A stretch of 64,000 nt of DNA from Antedon mediterranea. Lineage: Eukaryota; Echinodermata; Crinoidea; Comatulida; Antedonidae. The notes beneath the pieces are model-generated. The model did no database searches. It worked only from the letters and a program-made list of their open reading frames with translations, and was not told where the DNA came from. The stretch spans positions 10,581,001-10,645,000 of the forward strand of contig NC_092680.1 of NCBI RefSeq assembly GCF_964355755.1, written 5' to 3'. The number at the start of each line of letters is the position of its first letter. Within the stretch, counting starts at the first letter, position 1. The translations under genes were made by a program, and so were the position numbers. Of the stretch, positions 40,323 to 49,354 are shown one piece after another.

Positions 40323-42851
40323 ATGTTTTCATTATTGAGAGAGAAATATGGACAAGATTTGGTCCGATTACTCAGAAAGGGAGAAATTGTTGGAAAAAAG
40401 ATCGCGCGTTTTTGTAACCATAGAACATTCACATTAAGGTGTAAACAAGAAGATATCACTCCGCGAAGTCTACGACTGAACTTCCCGCTAAAAACGAAGA
40501 AAGGATATGACATAATTAAGAAAGCACAAAAAGGATTAGTAGGGGAAAGGATTAGAAATACGACCAACAAGATTAAAAACTTAAATGAAGAATTCAAACG
40601 TATTGAAGAAAAGATTTGCAACATTGTTGACCTAGATGATAACGCAACTATAACAAATAAATACCATTTTGTAAACATACGCGAATCGGAATTTAAGAAA
40701 ACTAAAGACATTCACATCAATAAGTTAGATATACAATTGAACATAAGGGACAAAAAGAATACAGATGGTTTGCAATCTACAGGATCACAACGAAAAAAGT
40801 GGGTTATTAACTTATCCAACAGACGGCTAACACATACTGAGAACTATGTACTTACTAAAGGTTTAAACTACGCGATTACGAAACCTAACCACCCTACTGA
40901 AGAACTGATCGTTGCCACGGAATCAGCATGCAATCTTTTACCGGAAATAGAAAAAGATCAACTTCGAGGGAAGATGGTAAGCCTAATTAAATCTACTAAA
41001 CCTCCGACTCCGAATGTAACCAAGGAAGAGATGCAGGCTTTGAACAACATCGCGAAAGATAAAACCATTATGGTATTACCGGCCGATAAAGGTAGGGCCA
41101 CAGTAATTCTGAACACTAAAGAATATGATGAGAAAGTGAGAAACATGCTTTCAGATACTGATACATACACGCTATTAAAGAAAAATCCTACCTCATCCTA
41201 CAAGAAAAAACTTATCACTGTAATCACGAGACTCCTCAAAGAAAAGAAAATCACTGTCAAACAAAAACACTACTTGTACCCCACGTCGGACATCACACCA
41301 AGAATTTACTGCACACCAAAAATCCATAAAATGAATAATCCGTTACGTCCCATAGTCGATTATACGGGATCCATTATGTACAATTTGTCACGAAGCTTAG
41401 CCGACATTCTCGTACCACTAGTTGGAAACAGCATCCATCATGTTACCAATTCGCTTGAATTTGTCAATGACATAAAGGACATTAAGTTACAGACAAATGA
41501 AACATTGGTCTCTTATGATGTAGTGTCATTATTTACCAAAACACCAGTCAACAAGTCCCTCAAAATAATTGAAGAACGCTTAAACTGTGATAAACAACTA
41601 TCAGAGAGAACGTGGTTACATATCAACGACATTATGGAATTGCTTCAATTGGTCCTCACCACCACATATTTCAGCTTCAGAGGGGATATCTACCAGCAAA
41701 ATTCAGGTATGGCCATGGGTAGTCCATGTTCTCCGATTGTTGCGAATTTATTTATGGAATGGCTGGAAAATGAGGCAATAACTACAGCTCACACCGACAT
41801 AAAACCGAGGATGTGGAAAAGGTATGTAGATGACATTATAACAATAATTCCCAAGGATGCGACACAACCATTATTACAACACTTAAACAAAATCGATGAT
41901 GACATTAATTTCACTTGCGAAGAAATGTCCTTAACAGACAACTCTATCCCATTCTTGGATACGCTAATTTTAATTGATGGGGAAGGCAACATCAACACTA
42001 AAGTTTTTAGAAAAGCCACCCACACAAATCAATACTTGGACTTTAACTCACATCATCCTCTACAACACAAGTTATCCGTTATCCGCACACTTCTACACAG
42101 ATGTAACACGATAATCACAAATAATGCAGACAAACAGAACGAAACTGAGATGATACATACTTCACTTAAACAATGCAACTACCCTACATGGACGATTAGA
42201 AAGGTACAACGTAACCTAGATAAACAAAAAACCGACAAACAACCCGAAACAAAAGATATAAGAGGGTCGATATCCATCCCATATATTCAAGGCCTGTCAG
42301 AGAAAATCAAGAGAACATTTAAAAAATATAACATACGAACATACTTTAAACCATCTAACAAAATTAAAAACTTAATCGTCCGACCGAAAGATAAAGCATG
42401 CAAAGAGGATTCCTGTGGTGTCGTCTACAAAGTGGGGTGCACCAACTGTGAGATGGTGTACATTGGGGAAACGGGTAGGGCACTCAAAACCAGAATTAAA
42501 GAGCACAAGAAAGATGTTGAGGAAAACACACAGAACATGCAGACGCGTGCATCACGGAAAGTTTCGTCCTCCATTTTACATAAATCAGCAATCACGGACC
42601 ATATGACCACACACAACCACATACCTAACTGGGATAAGATAGAGGTACTACACAAAGAACAAGTTTGGCTTAAACGTAAAATTAAAGAAAGCATCAGCAT
42701 AAGAAAGCAAAATAAAAATACAAAGATGAATAGAGACGAAGGCGCGCACCAACTATCTCACATTTACGATCAGCTTCTGACGACGACTGGTCCCCTAGGC
42801 TACACAACAAAATCATCTAGTGGCTGGAAAGGAGACCAATCGGCGCCATAA
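40323..42851 (+). CDS. Penelope-like reverse transcriptase / GIY-YIG endonuclease
   Basis: An uninterrupted 842-codon ORF encodes the element's only protein, which copies element RNA into DNA at a nicked target. Visible parts include a VLPADKGRATVIL segment (residues 251-263) typical of this class and a fingers motif with PKIHK (332-336). The reverse transcriptase has motif A SYDVVSLF with D399, motif B GMAMGSPCSPIVANLF (462-477), motif C YVDD (501-504) and FLDT (544-547). A GIY-YIG nuclease follows: CGVVYKVG (698-705), CxxC at 706-709, VYIGETGR (712-719), R724/E727/H728, and E789 in the closing helix. All catalytic residues I looked for are present. The start chosen is the first ATG, 21 bp after the left pseudo-LTR; the stop lies inside the right one. 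The copy is plausibly active. Open frames on the opposite strand are shadows. Confidence 0.95.
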   Translation: MFSLLREKYGQDLVRLLRKGEIVGKKIARFCNHRTFTLRCKQEDITPRSLRLNFPLKTKKGYDIIKKAQKGLVGERIRNTTNKIKNLNEEFKRIEEKICNIVDLDDNATITNKYHFVNIRESEFKKTKDIHINKLDIQLNIRDKKNTDGLQSTGSQRKKWVINLSNRRLTHTENYVLTKGLNYAITKPNHPTEELIVATESACNLLPEIEKDQLRGKMVSLIKSTKPPTPNVTKEEMQALNNIAKDKTIMVLPADKGRATVILNTKEYDEKVRNMLSDTDTYTLLKKNPTSSYKKKLITVITRLLKEKKITVKQKHYLYPTSDITPRIYCTPKIHKMNNPLRPIVDYTGSIMYNLSRSLADILVPLVGNSIHHVTNSLEFVNDIKDIKLQTNETLVSYDVVSLFTKTPVNKSLKIIEERLNCDKQLSERTWLHINDIMELLQLVLTTTYFSFRGDIYQQNSGMAMGSPCSPIVANLFMEWLENEAITTAHTDIKPRMWKRYVDDIITIIPKDATQPLLQHLNKIDDDINFTCEEMSLTDNSIPFLDTLILIDGEGNINTKVFRKATHTNQYLDFNSHHPLQHKLSVIRTLLHRCNTIITNNADKQNETEMIHTSLKQCNYPTWTIRKVQRNLDKQKTDKQPETKDIRGSISIPYIQGLSEKIKRTFKKYNIRTYFKPSNKIKNLIVRPKDKACKEDSCGVVYKVGCTNCEMVYIGETGRALKTRIKEHKKDVEENTQNMQTRASRKVSSSILHKSAITDHMTTHNHIPNWDKIEVLHKEQVWLKRKIKESISIRKQNKNTKMNRDEGAHQLSHIYDQLLTTTGPLGYTTKSSSGWKGDQSAP

Positions 42852-42953
42852 CGCATCATAGCAACTGAAGAAGTCAAGCTGACAGCTAGACGAAACTGTC
42901 TTGCCAACGTAAGTTTTATTGGTTTACTATCAAAGAACTACTTATATTATTAT
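42670..42953 (+). repeat. Right pseudo-LTR of the Penelope-like element
   Basis: Direct partner of 40019-40302. It ends at ttatattattat and is followed immediately by 19-bp satellite, so this is the 3' end of the element. It carries the 3' coding end, stop codon, hammerhead-like motif and tail. Confidence 0.92.
42861..42904 (+). ncRNA. Hammerhead-ribozyme-like motif in right pseudo-LTR
   Basis: Same motif as at 40210-40253, 2,651 bp downstream: GCAA, CTGAAGA, stem II, GAAA, GTC and TTGC. With the left copy it would bracket one full element unit, so self-cleavage at both would release a unit-length RNA. Confidence 0.45.
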
Positions 42954-42977
42954 CTCTCTCTCGCTGATCTATCTCTC
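42954..42977 (+). repeat. 24-bp satellite remnant between two mobile elements
   Basis: The sequence ctctctctcgctgatctatc plus tctc is one and a quarter satellite monomers lying between the PLE 3' end and the left terminal repeat of the DNA transposon. It shows that both elements landed independently in the same array. Confidence 0.93.
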
Positions 42978-42991
42978 CACAGCTGTTTCAA
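42978..42991 (+). repeat. Left terminal inverted repeat of the DNA transposon
   Basis: CACAGCTGTTTCAA, matching the reversed right end at 13 of 14 positions. The first bases resemble the V(D)J signal heptamer CACAGTG with one extra C, and CAC ends are shared by RAG, Transib and Chapaev elements. It lies directly after satellite sequence. Confidence 0.9.
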
Positions 42992-43012
42992 CCTATGATA
43001 ATATTTTAGAAA

Positions 43013-43035
43013 AAGTCAAGCGCCCTCAATGTTAG
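43013..43035 (+). promoter_or_regulatory. Left subterminal motif shared with the right end
   Basis: AAGTCAAGCGCCCTCAA followed by TGTTAG matches the reversed right-end motif at about 18 of 23 positions. It starts at base 36 from the left tip but at base 26 from the right tip, a 10-bp difference. It is a candidate transposase-binding site. Confidence 0.6.
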
Positions 43036-43072
43036 CAGACGACTTTTTCTGAACCGCGGAAGATTGAAAATT

Positions 43073-43105
43073 CGTTCGCGAGAGGTTATGAAACTTTCGC
43101 GAACG
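43073..43105. promoter_or_regulatory. Subterminal palindrome CGTTCGCGA...TCGCGAACG
   Basis: Perfect 9-bp inverted repeat with a 15-bp spacer near the left end of the transposon, upstream of the gene. It is CpG-rich in otherwise AT-rich DNA. It could bind a dimeric protein in transposition or transcription, or lie in the promoter; nothing in the sequence decides between these. Confidence 0.4.
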
Positions 43106-43813
43106 TCAAAAATATACAAGTATCATTTGTAGTCAATTCAACGTGTTTTTAATCAAGTTATCAGTTAAGGTTAGTATTTGCTGGTTTGAAACCAGATTTT
43201 TTATGATTTATTTACAGCATAATGATAAAAAAACAATTACTAAGACGACTTATCGAATATAAAAGTCGGTTAATTTACCCGGAAATAGCAGCGAACAGCG
43301 TAGTCTATATTGTAAACAAACAAAAGTTAAAAATACACCGTCAAACTTCACCGATTGTGTTTACATCGTTATTTTTTAAAACATAATACTTATTTTCTAT
43401 AAACCATTAATACTAATTGGAAATATTTAACATAGTTTTGTTAAAAGGTGACGGTTCAATATCTTATAAATTATCGTAATACAACAGCCTTTTTTTAAAC
43501 ATTAGCCGATCACCGGGTATGCAGGCGCAGACGAGGCCCGCGACGAGCGTGGCCTTTCTGGCGGCCTAGCTTTAATCTAGGCCCAAGCCTGTGTGATTTT
43601 TTCGCAATGAATTAAAACTCTTTAAGTAACATGATTATTAAGAATTTTTAATAATGCTAGCTAATACGATTGTTCCATTTATTAAGTTTAATATTCACTG
43701 AATATGCATATTTTCCTAGGCCTAGAACTAGGCTAGGCTTATTAGATATTAACTTAAAATTTACAACAAATGAAATTGCACTGTATCAAATTTAAAATAC
43801 TATCTTCCCACAG
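43106..43813 (+). promoter_or_regulatory. 5' leader and probable 5'UTR intron of the transposase gene
   Basis: This is noncoding, AT-rich sequence with a GC-rich island near 43505-43570. The start codon follows directly on a splice acceptor (tatcttcccacag at 43801-43813), which implies an untranslated first exon upstream. A good donor, AAG before GTTAGT, is at 43170. A leader exon ending at 43169 with an intron at 43170-43813 is therefore the simplest model. The promoter itself was not identified. Confidence 0.45.
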
Positions 43814-46800
43814 ATGGAGTTTCATGAGATGGCACTGTCCTCTATTTGTTTTGATTGTGGAAAAAAAATGAAAGAAAAGGATGAGAGGTACTCTTTGGTC
43901 AACATGAAAAAATTATCCCCTTTTTTGGAAATTCAAAATGCTGTTGATCCAGATAGACTTTGCTCCACTTGTCATTCAAGATTTTATAAAGGGCATTCTC
44001 TTTCGCCGTTTCACTATCAGCCACATGAGGAAGAAAGATGTTTAACATGTTTTTTATACAGAAACCAACTAGTATCAGGGCGAAGACAGAAACAAAATTT
44101 TCAAAGAGGTACAAGCGGTAATTTTACTTCAGTTCCTCTGCCGCTAGCCCCAATCAGTCGGCAGTTTAAAATCTTAAACGATTGTGATAAAATTTATGAA
44201 TGCCTAATTTGCAAAAAAATGTTATCTCTTGATAGCGTCCAGACACCATGTGGCCATTTTTTTTGCACACACTGTACAAACAAATTGTTTTCTGCTTTTT
44301 CCAAATTATCTATTCCCTGTTTTAGTTGTAATTCTAATTTTAAGAAGGACGAACTTGTGCAAATTCCGACAATCATTGAGCACTCATTAACATCAGTTGT
44401 CCTTCAATGTTCTATTTGTCTGTCAAAATTATATCTAAGTGAAACAGACAATCATGTATGTAAAACGGAAAAGGAACAAGCATTTATGAAAATTAGAAAT
44501 GCTGTTAAAGATATCCAAACTGCAACTGCCAACACAAATGTCTACCCAACAGAGCTATCAAATCTGGCACATAAGCTAGTTCATCAAGATGTGACGGAAG
44601 GGAAAATAACTTTGAAAACTCAAGGACGGGTAAGATTCCAAATCCGATTATTAATATTATATAATAATAAAATAATTTTCCTTTAAAATCATCTGATTAG
44701 TCATTATTTTGTGAGGCTTAAATATTATTTTCTGCTTGTAATTAATTTAAACATTTTCAATTTTGAAGCCACTAAACATGGTTACCGCTTCGCAAGCCAC
44801 CAAAGTGAATGTTGCTGCTGCACCAGATACTAATGGTCAAAAAATGGATGCAACAAGGTGCCTTGGTATCATGAACGCCTGCAAAATAAATTGGAGTCAG
44901 CAGCGGGCATTACGAAGGTAATTGAAGTTTTAATTAGTGAATTCTCATAATCCATAACGAATAAATTGATTGATTTATAAACCACTGCAGAACTAATAAA
45001 ACATACTGATCACTATGAAAATTATTATGCAGTTGAATTATTTATTTGCATTTTAGGTTTTGTCCAGGCTTACTAGCATCAGAACGCCAGATGAGAATAT
45101 GCCAAGACAAAATTGTTGATGGCTATTTGGTTAAATCAACCGAGTATATGTTTGTAAAGAGGGAGGGAGCTACGTCAATTGGTGGGCTGTCATTGGAAGA
45201 AGTTGCAGTCGTCAGACTCGCCCAAATTAAGAAACTGATTTATGAATATTTAAATCAATATGAAATGTATGTACACAATTTTTTATTCATTCCTGGTTAT
45301 CCTTACGACACATTGCTGATTGGCTTTCACTAATAGTACTGTATCATGTGATCTGCATTTTTATTATACATACAGTACAGTACCACTAAAATTTGTACTT
45401 TTAAAATATCGTAAAATGTAATAAACATTTAATAATAATTGTTGTAACGAAGCTTAAGATTATGCTTAAATTCTTTTTTTAGAAAAAACAAACACAAACT
45501 GTATGTTAATAACAATTTTATTTAACAACCAAACTACCGTAAATAAAAGTTATCAATTAGTAATAAGAAATATCAATGGTTACATTTATTAACAATTGTA
45601 TGTACAGCTATAAATAACATAAGGAATTATAAATATAAAACAAATTATTTCCTGCATTTCAGGTCAGATGAGCTAACTTTTTTCAACAATGGAGAAATAT
45701 TTATTAAATTTGGCGGCGATAAGGGTGGTGATACCACAAAATTTGAGATACAAATTTGTGCGTTACCCAAACCAAATGCTCTCCACAACATTATAGTAGT
45801 CTTGATATTCCAGGCCCCAGATTTTACTGTCAACATCAACAAAGGACTCAATTTAATAATGGATGAAGTAATGGAATTGAATGGCAGTCAGTGGATATCT
45901 CCTAAAACCAAAATGTAAGTTCACAATTTCATTAAAATTTGTAAATTATAATTTTGTACATTTAGAGGAGGGAGTTGTATATATTATATAAAGAGATTAT
46001 TTATTTAGTACATTTAAAAAAATCTAATTTCAGACCTCACAACATCAGACTTTTTTTCTTCGGAGACTATGACTTTCTTTGCAGAATATATGGACTAATT
46101 AGTCCCAACGGTTAGTTAAATTCACCTATTTTTTTATTTAAGTTTTTAAACTTAATAAACTATTGTTTTGATAGAAAATAATATACTGTATCTGGTATTT
46201 TTTTAAAGGAAAATATAGCTGTATATACTGCCTGTGTAGTCAAGATGACATTAGGTCCAACAACAAACCATCAGAAAACAGATGCCTAAAGACATACAAC
46301 AGAGATTACAAAAGTTTTCTTGACCATGGCAGTGACCCAAAGAAGAGCAAACTGATATCACACAGTGTCATCCGGCCTTACATGGTTGATATTGAATTAA
46401 ATCGGGTAGGTTATTTAAATTATAATTCAAACAAATAAGTCCATAACAATATTAGTTCTAAACAAACTTAAAACAACTAATATTTTCATACCTCTTTAAT
46501 TAATGTATATTTCCAGGTATCAATTCCAGCACTGCATATTTCTCTCGGGCTTTTTAAAAAAATGTACGATTTGCTTGAGATTGAAATACACAATCTTGAT
46601 GTAATTATCTTTAACATGAGACAGGAATCGACAATTCCAACAGGTATGTCAGTAAATGTTAATTTCCTTTTTATTTAAAACTTTTTCCTCCACATTTTCA
46701 AAGATAATTTCAATAATTAATTATTTTTTCAAGGTGAACATCTAGCAGATTTTGATCGTAAGGTAGCAGAATGTGCAGCACACAGAATTACTTGTGCAGA

Positions 46801-47970
46801 AAAAATGCAAAAAGCAAATCAAAAGCTTGAGGATTTACGAAATAGCCTCTCCTATGCACTTGTTGGACAAAAAGCAAAACCTCAAGAAATAGCTGAACTT
46901 GGTGCAAAAATAAATCTGAAAAAACAAGAAGTCATGGATTTGGTATGTTTCATTTTTATTTAATTACCGTACACACTAAAATAATAATAGAATTTACAAA
47001 GAAAATTATTCTGTCTAAATTTAAAGGAAACATCATTAAACCAAGACCTGAAATTTGGTTGCGGCCCATTGGCAACGAAAATGGATGAGGTCCTCAGACA
47101 AAACAAAATCCCTAGGCAACAGTACCACGGCAAAAGTTTTGTTGGCAACCATGTTCATAGAGCATGTAAAGTGAGTATATTGAATAGTGCAATCCAACAC
47201 AATGTACCCAGCTGCATTTATTAAAAAAAAAGGATGCAGAATAACTAAAAAGTTGTATATACCTTTATATATTTGTTTTTTTTTCCAGTCAAATATAATT
47301 GACAAGCTATTTGATGGTGTTGATGTAACACTCAAACAACAAATGTACCAGTGCCCAGAAAATTGCAAACGCCTCCTTGAAGTAAAATTCAAGAAAATCC
47401 AAGATTCGTTTACGCCAGTGTTTTCAACATTTAGTAAAGTGCACACTGCTATCAATCATACACGATCTATAACTGACGAAGAGATAGACACATATGGTAA
47501 ATTTCAGTTGTAAATGATAAAATAATTATTTAAGATTAGTATCAATATTCACAATAACAATACAAGGATATTGATAATGCAATCAAAATTAAATAATTAT
47601 GAATACATTGTTACCATGCAGGTATGTTATTACCATATATGTTACAATATGCTTTTTTTCCACAGAAAGTGCTATAAAACTCTTTTCAAAAGAGTACAGG
47701 AGAGTTGCTCCTAGAGTAGTCCAGCCAAAGCTACACATGTTAGAACATCATTGTATCCAGTTTATGAGGGAATGGAAAGTTGGTATCGGCTTACTAGCCG
47801 AGCAGGGAGGTGAATTAATTCACGCTGAGTTTAACAGAAGGAAACGGTCAGTGTATGGGATGAAGAGCCCCCTAGATCAATTAGTATCAATTATGAAAGC
47901 TCATTTAACATTTATAGATCCAACAATCCAAGACACAATCCAGAGGAAACGGAGAAAAGATGAAGAATAA
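43814..47970 (+). CDS. RAG1-N-terminus/Chapaev-like transposase, 897 aa, 11 coding exons
   Basis: Splicing gives 897 residues with no stop. The N-terminal part resembles vertebrate RAG1. Cysteine pairs lie at C12/C15, C50/C53 and C76/C79, followed by a C3HC4 RING (C130, C133, C146, H148, C151, C154, C169, C172) and a C2HC finger (C199, C202, H214, C216). The core has candidate catalytic D411 (FGGDKGGD), D487 (FGDYDFL, spaced like RAG1 D708 from the following CxxC), C506/C509, H820 with H824/H825, and E846 (AEQGGELIHAEF, like RAG1 E962). A helical, probably coiled-coil insert lies near 615-680, and a basic tail RKRRK at 890-894 may be a nuclear signal. Expected role: DNA cleavage and strand transfer at the element's ends, in the nucleus. 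DKGGDTTK and EQGGELIH look more Chapaev-like than Transib-like. The RING could act as a ubiquitin ligase, as in RAG1, but this is inference. Confidence 0.88.
43814..47970 (+). other. Exon-intron structure of the transposase gene
   Basis: Coding exons: 43814-44629, 44769-44917, 45057-45266, 45663-45914, 46034-46110, 46209-46405, 46517-46643, 46734-46942, 47027-47170, 47289-47496 and 47666-47970 (stop TAA at 47968). The sum is 2,694 nt, exactly 898 codons. All ten introns begin GT and end AG, are 84-396 bp long, and have phases 0,2,2,2,1,0,1,0,0,1. The reading frame carries through every junction, and most junctions fall inside recognisable conserved blocks; the glycine at 502, for example, is split by an intron. 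Shorter open frames that run past these donors are read-through into introns. Confidence 0.85.
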
Positions 47971-48583
47971 TTAAATGTACAAGTATGCATTGTGCCAACA
48001 TTTTAATGCAGGTTACATTTAATGTTGTTTTGTTGTAAATAGGAAGAATGAGTTAACTGCCTGCTGAGGTTAATTTTGAAAGGTATTATAAGATAAGAAA
48101 GTTTAAATTTGTGTAATGTTAATAATAGTAGTTTTGCCAGACATAAGCATTTTAATGCAGGTTAAATTGTATGTTGTTGAAATTTATGTAATGTTAATTA
48201 ATGAAATAACTGCCTGTTAAGGTTTATTTTTAAAGGAATAAGAAAGTTAATTTATGTAATGTTGTTGAAAACAATATTCATAAATACTGTAATAAAAAAT
48301 TTTAATTCTTTATGTTACTTATCTGTGCAAAGCTAGCTATATTCATCTTAAACGCTATATCATCATTAGACATTGCGCGTATCAGTTGTATTTTTGCCAC
48401 TCTGTATGCATGAGCATGTATAGGTCCGCATGTGAAAAATTCTGTTTACTTTTTGATGTTTGCCATCCATTTTTTTTTCGTTCTTCCTTTTGGTAGCAAT
48501 ATTACCTGTAGTATAGACTTAAGATAGGTCTAAATAAAAAAATAACATATATATATTATTAGGTTTATATAACAGAACGGGTT
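47957..48583 (+). repeat. Duplicated 3' region, copy 1 (3'UTR with polyadenylation signals)
   Basis: Starts at the last codons of the transposase and runs about 627 bp. It is repeated at 48712-49354 at an offset of 756-774 bp: ttaaatgtac at 47971 and 48727, aagctagctat at 48330 and 49099, aacagaacggg at 48571 and 49343. AATAAA at 48291 is the best polyadenylation signal, about 320 bp after the stop. The region is AT-rich with no coding potential seen. Confidence 0.85.
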
Positions 48584-48711
48584 TTAATGCAGGTTACATT
48601 TTATTTTGTGTTGTTGTAAATAGGAAGAATGAGCTAACTGCCTGTTGAGGTTAATTTTGAAAGGTATTATAAGATAAGAAAGTTTAATTTTATGTAATGT
48701 TAATATAATAT
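48584..48711 (+). repeat. Partial third copy of the 3' repeat
   Basis: ttaatgcaggttacattttat to about aatgttaatataata repeats the first 120 bp or so of the 3' unit (compare 48004-48125 and 48773-48890). The order is full copy, partial copy, full copy, as expected from unequal exchange or slippage in the 3' region. Confidence 0.8.
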
Positions 48712-49354
48712 AAAGATGAAAAATAATTAAATGTACAAGTATGCATTGTGCCCAATGCGTGCATTAAAATTTTAATGCAGGTTACATTTAATGTTTTGTT
48801 GTTGTAAATAGGAAGAATGAGCTAACTGCCTGTTGAGGTTAATTTTGAAAGGTATTATAAGATAAGAAAGTTTAAATTTGTGTAATGTTAATAATAGTAG
48901 TTTTGCCAGACATAAGCATTTAAATGCAGGTTAAATTGTATGTTGTTGAAATTTATGTAATGTTAATTAATTAAATTACTGCCTGTTAAGGTTTATTTTT
49001 AAAGGAATAAGAAAGTTAATTTATGTAATGTTGTTGAAAACAATATTCATAAATACTGTAATAAAAAATTATAATTCTTTATGTTACTTATCTGTGCAAA
49101 GCTAGCTATATTCATCTTAAAAAATCATCATTAGACATTGCGCGTATCAGTTGTATTTTTGCCACTCTGTATGCATGTATGCATGAGCATGTATAGGTCC
49201 GCATGTGAAAAATTCTGTTTACTTTTTGATGTTTGCCATCCATTTTTTTTTCGTTCTTCCTTTTGGTAGCAATATTACCTGTAGTATAGACTTAAGATAG
49301 GTCTAAATAAAAAAGAACATATATATATTATTAGGTTTATATAACAGAACGGGT
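48712..49354 (+). repeat. Duplicated 3' region, copy 2
   Basis: Begins with a degenerate copy of the terminal transposase codons (gatgaaaaataattaaatg, where copy 1 has gatgaagaataattaaatg), then follows copy 1 with small indels. A second AATAAA-containing tract near 49064 matches that at 48291. The copies differ by a few per cent by eye, so this duplication is older than the PLE duplication next door. Confidence 0.85.

Larger units (their letters stand above)
39338..42953 (+). mobile_element. Penelope-like retroelement with inverted 5' fragment and pseudo-LTRs
   Basis: A retroelement inserted in the 19-bp satellite, which continues on both sides. Parts in order are: an inverted 665-bp fragment (39338-40002), a T-run (39997-40020), a left pseudo-LTR (40019-40302), a full ORF (40323-42851), and a right pseudo-LTR (42670-42953). 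The inverted fragment, read on the minus strand, runs from the ORF 3' end through the terminal region into the first codons of a following copy, so its template was a tandem junction. Pseudo-LTRs, inverted partial copies and a GIY-YIG nuclease are known hallmarks of Penelope-like elements. The copies look essentially identical by eye, so the insertion is young. Flanking CT tracts (ctctctctc on both sides) may include a short target duplication that the repeat context hides. Confidence 0.92.

Noticed and set aside
40265-42700. Several antisense and alternate-frame open frames over the PLE
   Set aside because: They overlap the 842-codon reverse transcriptase/GIY-YIG frame, which holds every conserved motif; the others have none.
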